A stretch of DNA of 64,000 bases from Synchiropus splendidus (Eukaryota; Chordata; Actinopteri; Syngnathiformes; Callionymidae), in NCBI RefSeq assembly GCF_027744825.2, contig NC_071335.1, positions 29,750,501-29,814,500 of the forward strand. The letters are read 5' to 3'. A program made the translations under genes and the position numbers. Below, one piece after another: positions 26,601 through 36,100 of this stretch. The notes below the pieces were generated by a model, which worked only from the letters and a program-made list of their open reading frames with translations, was not told where the DNA came from and searched no databases. The first letter of the stretch is position 1. The number at the start of each line of letters is the position of its first letter.

Positions 26601-29600
26601 TCGTCTGGACTTCAAATGTGGCCTTCTCCAGAAAACTGTAAACAAGAGTGAGACAGGTTGTCTGTCTTTCCATATGTTGTGATGGCTACAGTCTGGCGAC
26701 AGGAACATGTCCCCTGCTGTGGTGTGCAGAGGCCCAGTGTGTCGATAGTTTGTCCTCTGTTTGATTGATAAGCAAATATAGTTTCTGGCTTTTTTTCCTT
26801 TTCCTTTTTTTTATGCCTGCTTCACAAATTCAGCAACAGTAATCGACCCAGCACACTTGTAATTCGTTTCCCTTCCTCTGCCCCTGCCTCAAAGTCCCAG
26901 TGGCGAAAGAAAACAACACACTGTCATCTATTATTTAAAGATTTACTTTAAATATAGAATTCAATTAAATTAATTCCCACAGCAGCTCTGGGAACATTCA
27001 TCTTTTGACACACTGCGTGTACTCACTGGACGCGGCTGACCTTTTCCCAGCTGTCCCAGATGGAACAGGAGTACAGCCTGAAGGAGCAAGGATTAGACGC
27101 CCGGGTGAGGGAGCTGGAGGAAAACAGCCGCAGCTCCTCTGTGGAGCTGACACGTCTCCTGTCAGCGCAGCAGAAAAGCACTAACCGCTGGAAGGAAGAA
27201 ACCAAGAACTTGGTGCAGACGTTTGAGACTAAAATAGTTCACTTAAGGTAAGAACAGAGGAGTTTGGAGTTTATGTCCCTGAAGAAGGATGAAGATTTTA
27301 TTTTGTCATCAAACATTCTTCAGTCTCCGCGAGGATACCTCCATTATTGTTCAACTATTCAAGTGAAAAATGAGTTTGAGAGTGTTTTAATGTGGGGGAG
27401 CAGAGTGCAACTTCGTACTTTTCAAGAGAAGTGGGATTCATTTTACTATTATATTTAACCTGTTTCTAAATGGAATGTGAATATTTATCGACAAGCTCAA
27501 GATTCAGGTTCAATCTTTGACCGCCAGAATTGATAAGAGTTCAGTTGGTTGGCTTTCTGGCATGGACTGACATTGTTTCTTCAGCATTCATCGGGACTTA
27601 ATTCTAGTATGATCTAGCCATTGCGTTACCACTTTTGATTTGTGTTTGGGGTCTTTGTTCTTTTGGAAAACCCAACTGTGCTTTAGACCCAACCTTGGAA
27701 TTGGAGGCAATCGTCCTTCTTCATTGTCTATATTACTCTGTGTAACGCACCTATTTGCAAAATAGGCCGGAGCATAATGCTACCACCCCCATGCTTGACA
27801 GTTTTTTAAGATCAAGTTTTGTTTTATCTGACCACATAACTTTCCTCCAAAAGGCCTTGTCTTTGTCCATGTGATAAGAAGCAAATTTCAGTCAGACATT
27901 GATGCCAACTCTGGAGCAAGGGCTTCCTTCGAGCACCACAGGCTTGCATCCATGTAGAAGTAGAAACACTGTGGACTCTGACACTGGTGTTTCTGCAGCC
28001 TCTGATTTACTACTTTGCTTTTTGGTGGTTCTCGGTTGGTTCTTGATAGTCCGGACCAATTTTCTCTCCGCAGAAGCTGATAGCGGGGAATTTCCCTCCT
28101 GATGGTGGCCACAACTGTGCCATAAACTTCATAACTGTAACTCAGTTGGCTCTGAATAACATTCCTGACTTAAGCAGGTCAACACTTTATCTTTTCGGAT
28201 CTGTGCTGAGCTCCTTTGACTTCCCCATTGTAGTGTTTATGGCCAAGTCTTGTGTTTGTGTGACACAACTTTCTACATCACCAAAATTGATCAATTCATG
28301 TTGCTGTATGTACATTTTTGGCCCATCCAATTTGGTCACATGTTCTGTGGACACATAACAAATACAGGAGTAATGTGTTCCAGTGACTGTATCACAAAAA
28401 AATAAGAGCTGTAGAAATTTTTGGAAACTCAAGACAGCAATGACATTATGTTCTTTCCAAGTGTATGTAAACGTTTGTCCATGCATAATTTCTGTCTGTT
28501 TTCCAGATCCGAGCTGAACCAGCAGAAGCAGCATTCATTTGAGTTACAGATGCAAGTGGAAACCAACAACAATACCATTGTTGAGGTGTGTCAGGGTTCG
28601 AGTGGGTTGTCAGAGTGGAATTGTGAAACCCAGGACGCTGCAAAGCACTACTTTTCCATCCGCTGCAAATAACTGTCTCTGTCTATGGATAAAATTTGAT
28701 GTGATATAAGGGGAGAGAGATCAGTATTTGGTGGCACGGTTTGAAGATAATAGTGGTCATCATTGTGCTGTTAGATGGGAAAAGCATGGCGGACATATGC
28801 AGTGCTATGTTGGGTTTTTTTTATGTTTTTTGGAATGTCATTCTGGTTTGATTCATACTTTCCCCAACACAACAAACCACACTATTTATCCATCATCACA
28901 GTCACAGAGGGGTCACCAAGTCTATTACTTCTGCGGTCTGCCGCCCAGCATGGCAAAGAAGTGAGCTCCCTTGTCAACTCTCACAGCTGGACAGTCCAAA
29001 GTTCTCTTGTTAGTAGCCAAATAAGCAGTGTGGGCATTCTGTCTTTTGTTTAATGTCCTTACAATATTTGTGAATAGAAGCAGAACATATGATGAATAAG
29101 AAAAGACTGTTTGGCTTTAATAAGTCGACCACTGTGGAAACAAACTTTTATTTCTAAATAACTTACCAGCGTTTCGAGCAAAACCCTGCAGCAATAAAAG
29201 ATAATGAAAAAAAACTTTAGGAACGTTGTATTATTTGTGTGCCAGTATTAACCGCACTGCTTTAATTTGTGCAGTATGAAAGGCAGCTTGCTGAGAATCA
29301 AGAGAAAACAAGTCGTCTCCAGAGGCGACTTTCCCAGGCTGAACAAAAGGCAGCCGCCGCTACACAACAGGTGCCTTTATATGCACTGTTCTATTATCTG
29401 TCTTCAATTATTTCATGAGCCGTTCTGTGAAACCGGCGCCATTATGTCAGAAGCATCCTTTGGAATTCTCGGTCTAAGGTCGCTGCCTAGTCACACGAGT
29501 CACACCTGTCCCTTTCATGTCCTCCTTTATCACATCCATGTACCAAGTAATAGTTGTCTTCCTTTGCATGTGTCTGGTACCTCCATTTCTTCATCCTCCA

Positions 29601-29982
29601 TGTTCTGTCTTGCCACCCAAAGCTCACCTCCTTAACTTACTTCATACTTAAAATCTGGTTTCTTCCTAATATCTCCCAAAGAGAACCTGAGCACCTTCAA
29701 CTCTGACTCTTCTAACTCTGCTTCTTATGCTAGTGTCAGAGCTGTTGACAGGTCACTTTACTGTGCTTAGATTTAAGACCTTACTTTGGTTGGTACAATT
29801 TTTTCCTTTTTTTCTGTTTTAGGTCTTTGAGCGCTCAAATAATTGACTTGACATGAAAGGCACCAGTGTCAGAGAGTGACTCATGAATGTATTTCTGTTT
29901 TATTTTGTTTTGTTTTTTACAGCTGAACAACTTGGTATCACAGCGACGGAAAGCAGCAGCGATCGATGCAGAGACTGGATAG
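14676..29982 (+). CDS. sclt1: Sodium channel and clathrin linker 1 (complete, 21 coding exons)
   Basis: SCLT1 is a coiled-coil protein of mother-centriole distal appendages, needed for basal body docking and ciliogenesis. It was first described as a linker of the voltage-gated sodium channel Nav1.8 to clathrin. Exons: 14676-14706, 17247-17305, 17787-17839, 17932-18004, 18538-18593, 19573-19708, 19848-19970, 20992-21057, 21539-21609, 22523-22613, 22703-22794, 23442-23619, 23771-23869, 24635-24706, 24799-24873, 25546-25688, 25769-25961, 27051-27247, 28507-28585, 29275-29370, 29923-29982. Total 2,043 nt, 680 residues (688 in human). Family matches include [71 protein letters not shown] and the C-terminal SQRRKAAA. 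It is heptad-rich throughout, with no membrane segment. The first about 45 residues differ from mammals. The start is the first ATG one base after an acceptor AG, so an upstream non-coding exon is expected. Donors of exons 3 (GTCGGT) and 7 (GTTTTA) are weak but needed for frame. Confidence 0.95.
14762..14972. repeat. Minisatellite, about 59-bp unit, 3.6 copies
   Basis: Units start at 14762, 14821, 14877 and 14936. They share GATTCTATTCAAACTCCTGA, TTTTCAAAG and GATCATTAAATAAGTCAT with a few substitutions and one 3-bp deletion. It lies in the first intron after the sclt1 start codon. Confidence 0.85.
18936..19279. mobile_element. Non-autonomous hAT-like element (TTCCGGACTATAAG family)
   Basis: The left end TTACAATAATTCCGGACTATAAGATGC is answered on the right by GAGCTATAGTCTAGAATTTACGGTAA, its inverted copy. 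Inside are TTTTTTCTCACGGTCTGAATCCTGCGGCTTATACAACAACATGG-type motifs characteristic of a MITE common in teleosts. It lies in sclt1 intron 5. Diverged, no coding capacity. Confidence 0.6.
20550..20725. repeat. GGAT/GGAC tetranucleotide repeat
   Basis: An array of ATGG units with interspersed ACGG variants in sclt1 intron 7. Related GGATGG sparse units continue to about 20880. It gives apparent open frames in all phases, which are artefacts of the repeat. Confidence 0.9.
24895..25480. repeat. Diverged MITE-family segments in sclt1 intron 15
   Basis: Three stretches echo the palindromic MITE: GGTTCATGAAGCCTCATGAAGCAG (about 24900), TCTTCATGAAACAGTGCCCTAGTGTCATTTCAGAGCTCAGTAGGCGGCGC (25077-25125) and CCGACTGAGCTCTGAAAATGAAGACACG (about 25408). 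They are old or belong to a sister family in which the central motif is AGAGCTCAGT. Boundaries are uncertain. Confidence 0.4.
27500..28490 (-). mobile_element. Decayed Tc1-like DNA transposon
   Basis: Read on the minus strand this sclt1 intron 18 segment carries typical Tc1 transposase remnants: the HGGG region (plus-strand GCATAATGCTACCACCCCCATGC), the segment TCTGACCACATAACTTTCCTCC, and the end AAGTGTATGTAAACGTTTG, which resembles the Tc1 terminal inverted repeat. Stops and shifts break every frame, so it is not functional. Limits are approximate. Confidence 0.65.
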
Positions 29983-30459
29983 ACAACCGGATTGAGGTGC
30001 AGGAGGTCCATGAATCCAGCTGGAACTCGGGAGCATCCACTTTCTCTATGTTCTACTGCGTCAGTGTGGGTTTTCCACCAACTTTTCTCGAACATTCAGA
30101 GGTTCATGTGCAGTTGTAGTTTAGCAAGATAATGTAGTTGAGACTGTTCTCTGTGTCTGGGATGGGTCCCCCCTCTGTGACCCTGGAGTAGCAGGTTATG
30201 TTAGCATCTTGTTTGATGATGCTGCTATGACAACAGGGATCAGTTTAAATCAAGCGTGTCAGGAGGATGTGTTTTGGACCACAGTGTCAAAGGGAAACTC
30301 CATGAAAGTGCACGAGACCTTGCGAATCAGATGAAAGGAGCTATATGAACTTCTCTGCCTTTGAATGTGATCATACTGTTTGCCAAGTTGATAGTTTTTT
30401 TTGTTAGTTTTTTTTGTTTTGTTTTTTGCCCATTGTGTTATATTTATATTTCATTTTGT

Positions 30460-30465
30460 AATAAA
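30460..30465 (+). promoter_or_regulatory. Poly(A) signal of sclt1
   Basis: A canonical AATAAA lies 478 bp after the sclt1 stop codon, followed by a GT-rich stretch (GTTTGTGTGTGTGCTC) within 30 bp, as expected for a cleavage region. The 3' UTR would then be 29983 to about 30480. Confidence 0.7.
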
Positions 30466-30969
30466 ACATATTTAAAACGGTTTGTGTGTGTGCTCTTTTG
30501 TCAGCTAGTGACACAAACATATTTGAATTTGAATGCATGTTGTCATTGTCGGCATTGTCATATAATACTGTTATGTAGATACTGAGGATTTTAAACAGGT
30601 GTTAACGTTTATTGTCTTGTGTTACACCCCAAAGCCTTTATAATCAATGGCTTTAAGCCCAAATGATCACGTGTGGATCAAGTGAATTTGACGATGTGAC
30701 CCAGTCAATAGCTGCTTTATACCTATTTTGCAGTGTTTTTCTTACCTCCCCGTCATTTTCCGAGTGTCTTTGAACGCATCTGTCAGTTCACCTGTTCCTA
30801 CTTCACTCCATGGTTTTCATTCAGGTGAGTTTTTGCCTCGCGCTTCTGCAGCTGAACAACACACGGAAGTCTCTTTAACTCCAGTATTTTTATTTTACTT
30901 AACACATAACTTCGCTTCAGTTTCATTTTGCTTATTGTCCGTCGGTTTCGCGAGTGTTTAGCTGCAAAT

Positions 30970-30983
30970 GTCACCATGACAAC
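30970..30983 (+). promoter_or_regulatory. X-box-like RFX site
   Basis: GTCACCATGACAAC fits the nematode DAF-19/RFX X-box pattern RYYNYYATRRNRAC at all 14 positions. Against the vertebrate pattern (GTNRCC, spacer, RGYAAC) it has one mismatch in the second half. It lies 78 bp before the start codon of the unknown gene and 2.1 kb before that of dnah6. Confidence 0.5.
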
Positions 30984-31047
30984 ACGTACACACAGGGTCC
31001 GGGGACGTGTTCACTGGTGAACACCGTGTTTTGCTGTTGCCAACATC

Positions 31048-31059
31048 ATGACTTTCTGA
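31048..31059 (+). promoter_or_regulatory. Three-codon upstream ORF
   Basis: ATG ACT TTC TGA ends one base before the ATG chosen for the unknown gene (TGAGATGAGC). If it is in the transcript leader, the arrangement is suited to termination and re-initiation, or leaky scanning, and could dampen translation of the main frame. Confidence 0.35.
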
Positions 31060-31060
31060 G

Positions 31061-32952
31061 ATGAGCGGAGTTCATTCCGACATCGACGAGCCAGACGGTA
31101 AGAATAACATGCATTTTATTGAGTTAACACACGACACAGGCTACAGTAATATAGCAACTCTTTAGATACCACTGTTGAATATGCTTTTAAAAACAGTTTT
31201 GTTGGCATTTTGCATGCGAGTTATTGACCTGTACAGCTTCTTTACTTCTTTGCTTTCCAGCAGCCTGTAAGGTGTGGAGCCAGTGAGCGACCATTTTGGA
31301 AGGTTGTTGTCCAACCATGGCATCTGTCTGCAGAAGAGGTCTGACTTGCCTACCTTCAATTCCAATCCGCAAACCTCCTTAGAAGAAATAGTGAGTTACT
31401 CAAAGCTTGGCAACAAATGCATCAACTAAAAAGGAGATGATGCTACCTTTAAAAAGCGTAAGCCAAGTGACTGTGAACCATTTTCTTTCCAGAGTTGTCA
31501 GCAATATAGAGCTGCTTTTCAACAGCCACATACTGTAAATTGTCATATAAGACTGTTGAAAGTTTCTTTCTTTGCCGCCACTCCACTCATATGTGGATTT
31601 CTTTTGCGCTTTGTTTATCCAATGTCTTTGATTCATTCTCTTTAACTTCACGTGTCTTTACTTTATTGCCTTTGTGAAGGCATCCTTCAGGCTCACTATA
31701 TATTAAAAAAATAACTTCATTTTCAGTTTGATTCGCACATTTTTTTTGTAATAGCTGGCAGATAATAAAAAGAAGAGAGCTTTTCGCTGCATGAAATTAC
31801 CGGTTGACGGTGAGAATATTTGCCTGAAGAGTGGGTTTCTGGATGAAGCCAAATCTTATGTAAAAAGATATCTTTGCTCGGAGGTGAACCAGAAACTTTT
31901 TGCCCTTGAGTTTTTATACATTTTCCTGGGCCCTAGCTGATTGCCTCAATATTTACCTCAAAATTATGGTTGTTGACTCAAACAACTTCCAGGGAAAATG
32001 TTCTAGCTGGAGACTAAAAGTTGATGCTGACGATAAGAACAATGTCTTTAACATCTTTAGATGAAAAAAAAAAACAAAAACCATTCATTTTCCCTCCATG
32101 TCATGCAATGTCTATTCTCATGTCCATAATTTGAGAGAGCATAACTTACTACTTATAGTAAGTCAAACTATCATTCTTTTCTCAAGACAGTGTTTTGATG
32201 GATGATCTGACTGAAGAGCCCTTGGACTCTACTGAGGGTTTTTCTATCAGCTTCAACGTGCAATATTAACGTAGCAAAATGAAACAACTACATAAAATAA
32301 TGCACTGTGAGAACTGTGTAACTAAGGCAAGGAAATGATGGTTGTTTTTCATTTAGTATATCAATTTAAATGGGTCATTTTGCAAAGCAAAACAGACTTA
32401 ACAAGACACGTTCCGGTGTCTGCATACGATGAGCTGTCTATTTAGATGCTTTATACAGACAGCCAGCATCAAGGGTCATGCCCCTCTCTATTAACTTGTG
32501 GGGCTGGATGAAGCTGATGCATTTACTCAATAAGCATCTGGTTTTACTTCACCATAAAAAAAAAAAAAAAGAAGCGATCATTTGCAACCCTATTTGACGG
32601 GCTTTGTTGGAGCAGAAAATTGTCTGTCTGGGAAAGGAGGGAATGTTCTCGAACACACTGAATGCATTAGTGGACGAAGGTATTTCTACATAGTGCAACG
32701 TATTTCACCATTTATTTTTTGACATTTTAGAGGAAGCAGTGCTTCCCTTGCTGTCCCAGAAAAATCGCCCCTGGTGTCGAAACCTCTCTGTTGAGATCTT
32801 TCTGTGTGGATGACACCTTGTTGTCGCCCATGGCTTTTTACCGGCACACTCAGCTGGGAGAACTCGACAGGGCAGGACTTGGTGCTGAGATTACATCTCT
32901 AATAAGGTCATCTGCGGATCCTCTCAGTCAGAGGATGGAGGAGGAAATGTAG
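31061..32952 (+). CDS. Unrecognised small protein, four exons, 168 residues
   Basis: Exons 31061-31097, 31272-31390, 31755-31883 and 32731-32952 join with GT donors (GTAAGA, GTGAGT, GTGAAC) and AG acceptors in phases 1, 0 and 0, giving 507 nt with a single terminal stop (TAG). No alternative frame of these exons is open over the same span. Residues 1-12 come from exon 1 (MSGVHSDIDEPD), 13-52 from exon 2, 53-95 from exon 3 (basic start ADNKKKRAFR), 96-168 from exon 4 (cysteine cluster QCFPCCPRK at 98-106; MAFYRHTQLGELDRAG near the middle; acidic end MEEEM). No signal peptide, membrane segment or named domain is visible. It lies between sclt1 and dnah6 in the same direction, behind an X-box-like site, so a ciliary role is possible but inferred only from context. 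It could be a fish-specific gene or a fast-evolving known family I fail to recognise. Confidence 0.68.
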
Positions 32953-33117
32953 ACGTTTTCAGACAGTCAGAAACTCTTCATGCATTGATTTGTTTTTCAG
33001 CATATTGTTTCCCTACAGATCTATATTTTGTCCTGCATTTAAATGACACCTAAAGGTGCATCATGGCGATTTTCTAATTCGTGTTTCCTATCAGACCTTC
33101 TTAGTATCAGATGCACA

Positions 33118-36100
33118 ATGTCAGAGTCTTCCCAGGATTCTCAAAGCACAATGGGCAGCAAAGATGATGATGAAGAAGAGTCTTCAGGTAAGAAGCAGCA
33201 TCACTTTTTTTGTGACTCAGTCAGGAAGTGAATCTGTAAACCATTGCAGTCATAGTGCACACTGGGTTCTTGAGTTGTGCTTTTCTCATCATTTGTTGCT
33301 TGTCTCATTTGCATATCTGCTTTTATTAAATTATTTTCTTTCAATGGAAAATAAACTTGAAACTTTTATTCTTTATCTTCATGTGCGCCTTTCTGAATTC
33401 TGTTAAAATAAGTTTTTAATCATGATTATCTTCAAATTCTTGCTATTAGACTGCAATGCTTTTTTCTGTTTAAATTGTTTATGAGATTCCAGGATCTTTT
33501 AAAATAGGGGGCTTCAAATTTCCACCATCAATATCGTCACGACTCTACACCCGGTTAACTAGAGATGTTATTGTTGTTCTTTGTCATTGTTACTGTTTGA
33601 TTCTTCACATTTTCTCTGCAGGGTCGCAGACCAAGCTTCCCAAACTGGATTCTCAGTCTTTTGTACCGAGACCTCCATCTTATTCTAAAGAGACACAGGT
33701 AGGAAAAAGAAGTGTTTTTTGTCATGAATGTAGCTGAAGATTAACAGCATTTTAATTTGCTCTAAACCAGGTTGTTTTAAAAAGACGTGTTGTTCGGAAA
33801 ATGCCCATTAAGCAACACCGCACAATCCAAGAGGGTATGTATTCTCCTGCTTGGTACACAGCCCTTCCACCCAAGCAGCGGGAGCCCCTCCAACTACCTA
33901 CCATACCGTCCACCTCTAAGGTCAGTGACACAGCAAGAAGGCTCATTGCTAAATCTTGGTCTGACCTCTGTTTCCTCCTGATCATTTGGTTTTCTCGCAC
34001 TCTCCAAAAACATGCAGTGGTTCATTGTCATTTCTATATGTGCGAGTGTGTGTTGTTTGCTTGCAGTGTCAAGTATCTGTGATGGGCTCCAGTCCATACT
34101 TGAACCATTGAAATATGTGTGAACAATATGCCTAATAGTTAATAGTCAATACATGGTAACAAATCTTATTATCATATCTTATATGCCGAAACAGGGCAAA
34201 GTCTGGCCCGGGGGCCAAATGCGGCCTGTATTTATGTGGGCCTCCTGGAGTTAAACTATAAAAACTGATAATGTTTGTTTGAAGGTCTTTTTGACCATTT
34301 TATTTAGTGCCTTTTTTATACCTTTTGAGTGCAACTGAGATATAACTTCTTTGTCAGCTTTTCATTTGACTATTTTAGTATTTAGTATTTTTCTACCGGA
34401 TAATATGCATTGAAATTTGTTTCAGCAGAGTGAAGATTTATGTTTTGTTTATGTTTGTTGTGTATATTGTTCTTAGTTACTTTATGTTTTATTTCCATTA
34501 CCTTAATTTGCTTTGTTGTTTTTTTTAATGTAAAACCTACAAAAACATTGTAGTGTCTGTAGTTTCCATGACAAAAATCTTTAAAAAAAAATAAAATGCA
34601 ACGTCCTTGTATAAAAATGAAAGGTCTTGGGTGAATAATCCTGATCCATTTTTCTCCATATACCAGGATCCAACCTCTACCACTTTACCCTCTGAAAAAC
34701 CTTTCCCTACCAAGAGTTCTGAAGATACTGACCTCCACAAGTTCAGTCAAGAACACAATATGAAGATCTGCTACGGAGGTGTGATATCCATGTCCAAGGA
34801 CGAGTCCGACTTTGTGACCCACGAGCGCTGGAACAAGGAGTACGACTATCACTGCAAGCTCAGTCGCATCTCTTTCTTTTCCCTCTTCAAAAAGTGGAAA
34901 CCTTTTTATATCTGGCGGAAAAACGTTCGCACAAAGAAGCTTCTGGTGGCCAGGAATATCCTCCAAAAAAGTTTATTCATAGTAAACAAGGTAGCTTTTC
35001 AGAACATCTTTAAACTGCTGTTTATATGAAACATTTCTGACACTTGCTTTCAATGCTCTCTGTGATTTCAAGTATCTCAGTCCTGCACTGGTGGAAATAC
35101 GCAGAATGTGTTGCCAAATCAGCGAGACAGACTTGTGCCACTTGGAAGGAAGACATACATACACGCTGACTGAGTTCCAGAATACCCAGTATGCAAAGCA
35201 GCAGGAGGTACCGTTGTTATTTAATGTAATAATCCTACATTTAATGTGCCTTTCTATCACTGCTGGGATGCCAGTGACATGTATTTATTCATTTTCCACA
35301 GGTACTAGCTGACCTGTCGAGGTTCCGAGAGCTTGTGAAAGAAGTAACACTTTGTTCCTGCCGTAGCTACTTGTCAGATCCTGAATGCCAGTCTATTACT
35401 CCAGGTGTGTCTTGCAATGTTTGGAGATTTATTCAGACACAGATTGAAAAAGATAACATGAATCTGTTTTCCAACAGACATTGTGAAAAGTCCTATTCTG
35501 TTGGAGATAAGCAAGACTTATCTATGTCAACAAATCATCTGGTGAGTATTAGTGTTAGTGTTTGTATTGAGCTATATAATAATGATCCATTATGATGAAT
35601 TTTTTACACGGTCCTGTCGAATAGCCTTTAGCAAGATTAGAATTGTTTGAGTTTATCAACCTGTTATTGGCAAATATGTTGCTTCCCACAAGGTTTGACC
35701 TGCACATTTCGTGTTACTATAATTCCTCATTGGTTTATCTTATCTAGAAAATTCCAACACTATCTGTAGGCTGAGAACCAGAGCATTGCACACATGGTGG
35801 CCCATGCACCTGTACAGTAGGACCAGCTAAATGCAGACCAGATTTCGGAAAGCAGAAAACTGCCAATGATTCATGGCGTGAGCATCCATGATGATGGACG
35901 AAAAACACGCACTCATTATACCGTTTTTTAGCAGTTCTACAGTGGTTAAATGAAATAAACCCTGGTAAATAATTTCAATCTTAATAGGGTAGAAGATTTT
36001 TCCTCATCTTCACTGCAAGTTGTTTCATCCATCCATACATTTTCTGCCATTATCTAGGATCTGCTCCCAACTGTAGATCTCCTGGGGGAATTAGGTCTGA

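Larger units (their letters stand above)
30490..31060 (+). promoter_or_regulatory. Promoter region of the unknown four-exon gene
   Basis: This is the stretch between the sclt1 poly(A) signal and the ATG at 31061. The part from 30830 onward contains several CG dinucleotides (GTCCGTCGGTTTCGCGAGTG, GGTCCGGGGACGTG) in contrast with the AT-rich start, and it holds an X-box-like site. No TATA box is evident. Confidence 0.45.

Noticed and set aside
28900..29060. Possible extra sclt1 exon
   Set aside because: Exons 19 and 20 join in phase without it and no matching segment exists in the family.
31261..31344. Open frame starting at 31261 after an apparent TTTCCAG acceptor
   Set aside because: It has the wrong phase for exon 1 and runs into a stop at 31342. 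The acceptor AAG at 31271 gives phase 1 and an open join into exon 3, so it was preferred.
33111..33187. Joining exon 1 of the unknown gene directly to dnah6 exon 1
   Set aside because: The phases differ (1 against 2), so the dynein frame would be lost; the two were kept as separate genes.
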